From Eupransor demetentiae (GTDB lineage Bacteria; Bacillota; Bacilli; Lactobacillales; Lactobacillaceae), in assembly GCF_963930865.1 (NCBI RefSeq), contig NZ_CAWVOH010000005.1, positions 1 through 17,485 of the forward strand: DNA of 17,485 bases, read 5' to 3'. A program made the translations under genes and the position numbers. This document shows, piece by piece, positions 14,560-17,485 of this stretch. The notes below the pieces were generated by a model, which saw only the letters and a list, made by a program, of their open reading frames with translations, was not told the DNA's origin and searched no databases. Position 1 is the stretch's first letter. Each line of letters starts with the position of its first letter.

Positions 14560-14580
14560 AAGCATCCCCGGATGCTTTTT
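14558..14580 (+). terminator. Terminator of the methyltransferase operon
   Basis: AAAAGCATCC/GGATGCTTTT hairpin starting at the stop codon and ending in TTTTT. Confidence 0.85.
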
Positions 14581-14597
14581 ATTTTGCCCTTGAGGCC

Positions 14598-14626
14598 TTA
14601 CGGCTTTTACGACAAAACGGTATAAT
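14598..14626 (+). promoter_or_regulatory. Promoter of the YczE-like gene
   Basis: Perfect -10 TATAAT (14621-14626) with a weak -35 TTACGG (14598-14603) at 17 bp. It lies between the upstream terminator and the ribosome binding site at 14641. Confidence 0.55.
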
Positions 14627-14652
14627 AAGAGCAATTGCTGAAAGGAGCTTGC

Positions 14653-15357
14653 ATGTACTACCGCGACGGACAATTTTACGAACTGAAAGTACAACAGATT
14701 ATTTTTTACTTTACGGTTTCCCTTTTATTGAACGCCTTTGGAAACGGATTATCGGTGTCGACCAACATGGGATCGGCCCCCTGGACCGCTGGTGCAGCTA
14801 ACCTTGCAGTGCTCTTTCATCAGCCGATTTGGGTCTTCCTGGGTGCGATTGCCTTAACGGTCGCCATTGCCAACCAATTCATCGCCGGCCGCTGGGATCC
14901 ACGTCGACTATTCGGGAATGTCTTCTTTGGCCTCTCCTTTTCCCTTCTAGTGGGACTCTTTAGCGCGCTTTTCAATCACCTCGGCGTGCCCCATCTATCA
15001 CTCTGGTGGCGGATTCCTCTCGACCTGATTGGTGTGGTTAATGTTGGTGTTGGAATTTCGATTTACCAGCGCGTTAACTTCATCATGCATCCCATTGATG
15101 ACTTGACCAACATCACTCGTTTCAAGTACTTCCACGGAAATGCCAGCAAGGCGCAGATGAGCAACTTCGCCGTTGCCATTTCAATTTCGGCGATTGCCTT
15201 CTTCTTCAGCCACAAGCTGGTTTCCCTTAACATCGGAACGGCCTTCTCCTTCTTCTTGCAGGGCCGCATTATTGGTCAAACCGACCGGCGCCTCTTCCCT
15301 CATTTGGTTCACGGTAACCTCGAAAAAATTCATAAACTAAAAAACAAGCCGCAATGA
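14653..15357 (+). CDS. YczE/YyaS/YitT-family integral membrane protein
   Basis: 234 residues with about five hydrophobic helices. After the first helix comes NGLSVSTNMGSAPWTAG, the LG-PWDV-like signature of the YczE/YyaS family, and PIDDLTNITRFKYF corresponds to the later conserved loop. In Bacillus YczE is needed for surfactin production through an unknown route; no transport substrate is established, so no specific function is claimed. ATG 14653 was preferred over the TTG at 14635 because AAAGGAG lies 5 bases upstream and overlaps the longer version. Single-gene unit with its own promoter and a terminator shared with convergent folT. Confidence 0.85.
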   Translation: MYYRDGQFYELKVQQIIFYFTVSLLLNAFGNGLSVSTNMGSAPWTAGAANLAVLFHQPIWVFLGAIALTVAIANQFIAGRWDPRRLFGNVFFGLSFSLLVGLFSALFNHLGVPHLSLWWRIPLDLIGVVNVGVGISIYQRVNFIMHPIDDLTNITRFKYFHGNASKAQMSNFAVAISISAIAFFFSHKLVSLNIGTAFSFFLQGRIIGQTDRRLFPHLVHGNLEKIHKLKNKPQ

Positions 15358-15369
15358 GCGGCTTGTTTT
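15341..15369. terminator. Bidirectional terminator between the YczE-like gene and folT
   Basis: Twelve-bp stem AAAACAAGCCGC/GCGGCTTGTTTT with a 5-nt loop. The stop codon of the YczE-like gene lies in the loop. A and T tails serve both convergent genes. Confidence 0.85.
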
Positions 15370-15373
15370 TCTC

Positions 15374-15928
15374 TTAAAAGATATCTTTTGTTAAACGATT
15401 AATCACAGGATTATTCAGAACAAAGTAGGATACCAGGACCTGGATGGGATAAACCGTCAGGTTCTTGATGAAACGAGGCGTGATAAAGGCCCAGAAACTC
15501 GACCAAGAATGAACGGGCTGATACATCAGGATCAGGTTGATGGTGTTCAAACCTAAGTTAACGATGAAGGTCACCAGTGCAACCGTAATCGCCACTCGCA
15601 ACCAAGAGATCTTGTCGACGCGATAATAGCCCCAACCGTAGATCAAGGCCGCTGCGGCAGCGGTAACGGTAAACCCGATGAAGTACTGCCCGCCCATCAA
15701 CATGACCTTAACAACATCCAGGATGCTGGCGGTTAAGACGGCCCAAATCGGCCCGTACCAGCGCGCAATCAATGATGTTGCAACGAAGGTAAAGCCGACT
15801 TGGATAAACTGGGTACTAACAGTCCCAAAGCGTCCAAGAATCAAACTCAAGGCCATCAAAAAGGCCAAGAGCACCAACTGGCGGGTATCCAACTTGGGTA
15901 ATACCCATTTTTTTGCACGTATGTTCAT
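15374..15928 (-). CDS. folT: Folate-specific ECF transporter S component
   Basis: Membrane substrate-binding subunit of an energy-coupling factor transporter; it works with the shared EcfA/A'/T module encoded elsewhere. 184 residues, the normal size, with six likely helices. RFGTVSTQFIQVGFTFVATSLIARWYGPIWAVLTA...DVVK and GQYFIGFTVTAAAAALIYG follow the FolT pattern. The folate call rests mainly on the tetrahydrofolate riboswitch in front of it, which is independent of protein similarity. I chose ATG 15928: AGGAGG lies 9 bases upstream and inside the switching hairpin. The longer frame to 16033 would run through the riboswitch. Single gene, convergent with the YczE-like gene. Confidence 0.9.
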   Translation of the reverse strand: MNIRAKKWVLPKLDTRQLVLLAFLMALSLILGRFGTVSTQFIQVGFTFVATSLIARWYGPIWAVLTASILDVVKVMLMGGQYFIGFTVTAAAAALIYGWGYYRVDKISWLRVAITVALVTFIVNLGLNTINLILMYQPVHSWSSFWAFITPRFIKNLTVYPIQVLVSYFVLNNPVINRLTKDIF

Positions 15929-15932
15929 GTAT

Positions 15933-15972
15933 ATGAACCTCCTAATGGAGTGTTCACCTGTGGATTGGTGAA
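15933..15972 (-). promoter_or_regulatory. Riboswitch expression platform: two competing hairpins over the folT RBS
   Basis: Hairpin A (anti-sequestor) pairs TTCACC (15972-15967) with GGTGAA (15958-15953). Hairpin B (sequestor) pairs GTGAAC-CTCC (15957-15947, one bulged A) with GGAG-GTTCAT (15942-15933) and buries the AGGAGG site. They share GTGAA, so they exclude each other. TTC of hairpin A also belongs to the riboswitch pseudoknot, so ligand binding should favour hairpin B and block translation. Confidence 0.65.
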
Positions 15973-16055
15973 TGCGATACCTGCACCGCGCAAACTTGCT
16001 TCGTCGATGGCCCACATTCCGTTTCCATCGCACTTAACGCGCAGGTATCTACCCC
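15966..16055 (-). promoter_or_regulatory. Tetrahydrofolate (THF) riboswitch
   Basis: The minus-strand leader of folT matches the THF-I aptamer. P2 is GATACCTGC (16049-16041) with GCAGGTATC (15984-15976). The conserved GCGTTAAGTG follows P2, P3 is CGATGG (16030-16025) with CCATCG (16010-16005), then GACGAAG and GCGCGGTG as in known members. The pseudoknot pairs GAATG (16019-16015) with CATTC (15974-15970). Both sides differ from the Eubacterium siraeum aptamer (GGATG/CATCC, from memory) in a compensating way. P1 is short and less clear. It sits before a folate S component, a known THF-I location. Confidence 0.92.
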
Positions 16056-16081
16056 TATATTTTTGTCACAAGGACCTTTTA

Positions 16082-16109
16082 AGTATAGCACTAAAAGAGC
16101 AACAAAAAA
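16082..16109 (-). promoter_or_regulatory. folT/riboswitch promoter
   Basis: On the minus strand, TGCTATACT is an extended -10 (TATACT at 16087-16082). The only -35 candidate is TTTTTT (16109-16104) at 16 bp, which is the T run of the upstream terminator. Transcription would start about 20 bases before the aptamer. Confidence 0.5.
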
Positions 16110-16126
16110 GCCCCGAAGGGCTTTTT
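16104..16126 (-). terminator. Terminator of the NEAT/serine-rich gene
   Basis: AAAAAGCCC-TTCG-GGGCTTTTTT, a stable UUCG tetraloop hairpin with a T run, starting about 8 bases after the stop codon. Confidence 0.9.
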
Positions 16127-16134
16127 ATTATAAA

Positions 16135-17485
16135 TTACTTAGGAACGTCGATGGTTTGACCAGCGGTGCTAACAAAGCTAGTAACGTCGAGGTCGGCGTG
16201 TTCCGTTTGGAAGTAATCAACCATCATGTAAACGTTTTGCTTCAAGCTGTCCTTAGGAATCGTAACAGTCCATGAGTGATCCGTCGTGTTGTGCGTTGCA
16301 GCAACATCGTTAAACGTCCAGGCCTTAACCATTTGGTCAAGCGTTGCTGCTGGCAAACCGAAGCCAGAACCACCAAAAGTGAAGGTCAACGTTACGTTGC
16401 TACCATTGACAACAGCCTTGGCTGGCTTTGAGAACATACCATCCATCACAGAAGTTTCACTCGTTGGCTTTTGGTCGTCATCCAACTTGATCATCTTGAA
16501 GTTGATATCATAAGTGCCATCCGCCATGTTGTCAAAAGTTGGCGTAGTGCTTGCAGGCGCAGTTGATTCAGAAGCTGACTTCGATTCTGAGGCAGCCTTT
16601 GAAGCAGATGCTGATGTTGAATCGGCAGCGGCCTTGCTGTCAGATACTGAAGTTGACTTAGCAGTTGATGCTGAAGTGCTTTCTGAATCAGCGGCAGCCT
16701 TTGAAGTTGAGCTTGAAGTTGACTCTGATGCAGCCTTTGAAGCTGAACCATCCTTGGCTGCATTGCTTTCTGAGTCAGAAGTTGACTTAGCCGTTGATGC
16801 TGAAGTGCTTTCTGAATCAGCGGCAGCCTTTGAAGTCGAGCTTGAAGTTGATTCTGATGCGGCCTTTGAAGCTGAACCATCCTTGGCTGCGTTACTTTCT
16901 GAATCTGAAGTTGAAACACTATCAACCTTTGACAAAACAGTTGATGATGAAACACTTTGTGAATCTACTGCTGAGCCAAGCTTTGAAAGTGAAGTTGAAG
17001 CAGATTCGCTGTCTGAACGTGAAGTTGAGGCTGAATCGGCATCACTTTGACTGTCTTCTTGGCTTTGTTCCGTTGAAACAGAAGCTGAAATTGAATCCAT
17101 CTGGCTGGCAGCAATTGAAGCTGAAGCGGATTCTGAATCGAGTTGTGATTCGACTGCTGAATCAGAGCTTGAAACACTTTGTGAAGCGGCAGTTGACTGT
17201 GAAGCAACCGTTGATGCAGAAGTTGAAGCTGACTCTGATGCGGCCTTGCTTTCTGATTCTGACTTGGCAGTTGATTCAGAGGCTGAAATTGAATCAGCAG
17301 TTGACTTACTTTCTGAATCTGACTTTACAGTCGATGCTGAAGTTGAGGCTGATTCTGATGCAGCCTTGCTTTCAGATTCTGACTTGGCAGTTGATTCAGA
17401 GGCTGAAATTGAATCAGCAGTTGACTTACTTTCTGAATCTGACTTTACAGTCGATGCAGAAGTTGAAGCTGACTCTGAAGCAGCC
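16135..17485 (-). CDS. Serine-rich repeat surface protein with C-terminal NEAT-like domain (partial, N-terminus off the right edge)
   Basis: The frame is open from TAA 16137-16135 to the right edge, at least 449 residues; an internal Met at 17100 is not the start. The first about 320 visible residues are low-complexity Ser/Ala/Glu/Asp/Thr repeats (SASES, SKAASES), as in glycosylated serine-rich surface stalks. The last about 128 residues (16135-16527) resemble a NEAT domain: DGTYDINFKMIK, MDGMFSKPAKAVVNGSNVTLTFTF, SWTVTIPKDSL, NVYMMVDYF. NEAT domains bind haem or host proteins. The YxxxY haem-ligand pattern expected on the late strand is not seen (TEHADLDVTSFV stands there). No LPXTG or sorting signal follows; the chain ends IDVPK, so anchoring must be elsewhere. 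A haem role is not assured. Confidence 0.75.
   Translation of the reverse strand, partial: AASESASTSASTVKSDSESKSTADSISASESTAKSESESKAASESASTSASTVKSDSESKSTADSISASESTAKSESESKAASESASTSASTVASQSTAASQSVSSSDSAVESQLDSESASASIAASQMDSISASVSTEQSQEDSQSDADSASTSRSDSESASTSLSKLGSAVDSQSVSSSTVLSKVDSVSTSDSESNAAKDGSASKAASESTSSSTSKAAADSESTSASTAKSTSDSESNAAKDGSASKAASESTSSSTSKAAADSESTSASTAKSTSVSDSKAAADSTSASASKAASESKSASESTAPASTTPTFDNMADGTYDINFKMIKLDDDQKPTSETSVMDGMFSKPAKAVVNGSNVTLTFTFGGSGFGLPAATLDQMVKAWTFNDVAATHNTTDHSWTVTIPKDSLKQNVYMMVDYFQTEHADLDVTSFVSTAGQTIDVPK
16639..16896 (-). repeat. Two tandem 129-bp repeats (43 aa) in the serine-rich region
   Basis: Units 16896-16768 and 16767-16639 encode the same 43-residue block beginning SNAAKDGSASKAASES, differing in only the last few residues and some synonymous bases. 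Such tandem units can expand or contract by recombination. Confidence 0.85.
17221..17485 (-). repeat. Tandem 120-bp repeats (40 aa) running off the window
   Basis: 17221-17340 and 17341-17460 are 120-bp units that differ at about five bases, and a third copy starts at 17461 and leaves the window. They encode 40-residue Ser/Glu/Thr/Ala blocks, a different unit from the 129-bp repeats nearer the C-terminus. Confidence 0.85.

Noticed and set aside
16514..17050. 178-codon plus-strand ORF through the serine-rich region, and other overlapping ORFs there
   Set aside because: Acidic low-complexity mirror of the repetitive minus-strand gene; repeats keep several frames open, and there is no ribosome binding site.
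16600..17485. CRISPR-like regular repeats
   Set aside because: Repeats are contiguous, in frame and coding, with no spacers; they are protein tandem repeats.

Overview
The window looks like chromosomal DNA of a lactic acid bacterium in the Leuconostocaceae/Lactobacillaceae. Evidence: strong AGGAGG-type ribosome binding sites, the core order dut-radA-gltX-cysS running into an rRNA operon, a clpL-type chaperone, an ECF folate transporter S component behind a THF riboswitch, and a 5-methyluridine rRNA methyltransferase without Fe-S cysteines. Moderate GC and a serine-rich surface protein would fit Fructobacillus or Weissella, but the genus is not settled from sequence alone.

Layout. (1) 1-5240, minus strand, core block: dut and radA overlap by one base, then gltX and cysS follow, each with its own promoter or terminator. 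Left of cysS lie two tandem promoters and a boxA-like leader that appear to drive an rRNA operon starting just beyond the left edge. (2) 5240-5577: a small GNAT-type acetyltransferase, divergent from dut. (3) 5578-9275: an accessory island between core genes. It holds a small membrane-protein ORF with no normal start, a decayed copy of an exported protein, an unknown 191-residue protein, a 54-residue membrane peptide in operon with an intact 293-residue anchored protein, and an AT-rich gene for a HEPN-like protein with an exact RNxxxH motif. The two exported-protein copies end in near-identical terminators, which indicates duplication followed by decay. (4) 9277-11850, minus strand: clpL preceded by a small HTH regulator and an overlapping 17-codon leader ORF. 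The promoter has a dyad in its spacer. (5) 11932-14559, plus strand: a DUF998-like membrane protein with an AbrB-like N-terminus, then the rRNA methyltransferase (rlmCD-type). (6) 14653-15357: a YczE/YitT-like membrane protein. (7) 15374-16090, minus strand: folT under a THF riboswitch with a readable switching mechanism. (8) 16135 to the right edge, minus strand: the C-terminal part of a serine-rich repeat surface protein ending in a NEAT-like domain, with long tandem DNA repeats.

The core genes serve translation (cysS, gltX, rRNA methylation, rrn), nucleotide hygiene and repair (dut, radA), stress (clpL) and folate uptake (folT). The most promising material for an undescribed system is the 5.6-9.3 kb island, where a possible RNase-type HEPN protein sits next to a family of duplicated, membrane-anchored exported proteins of unknown function.
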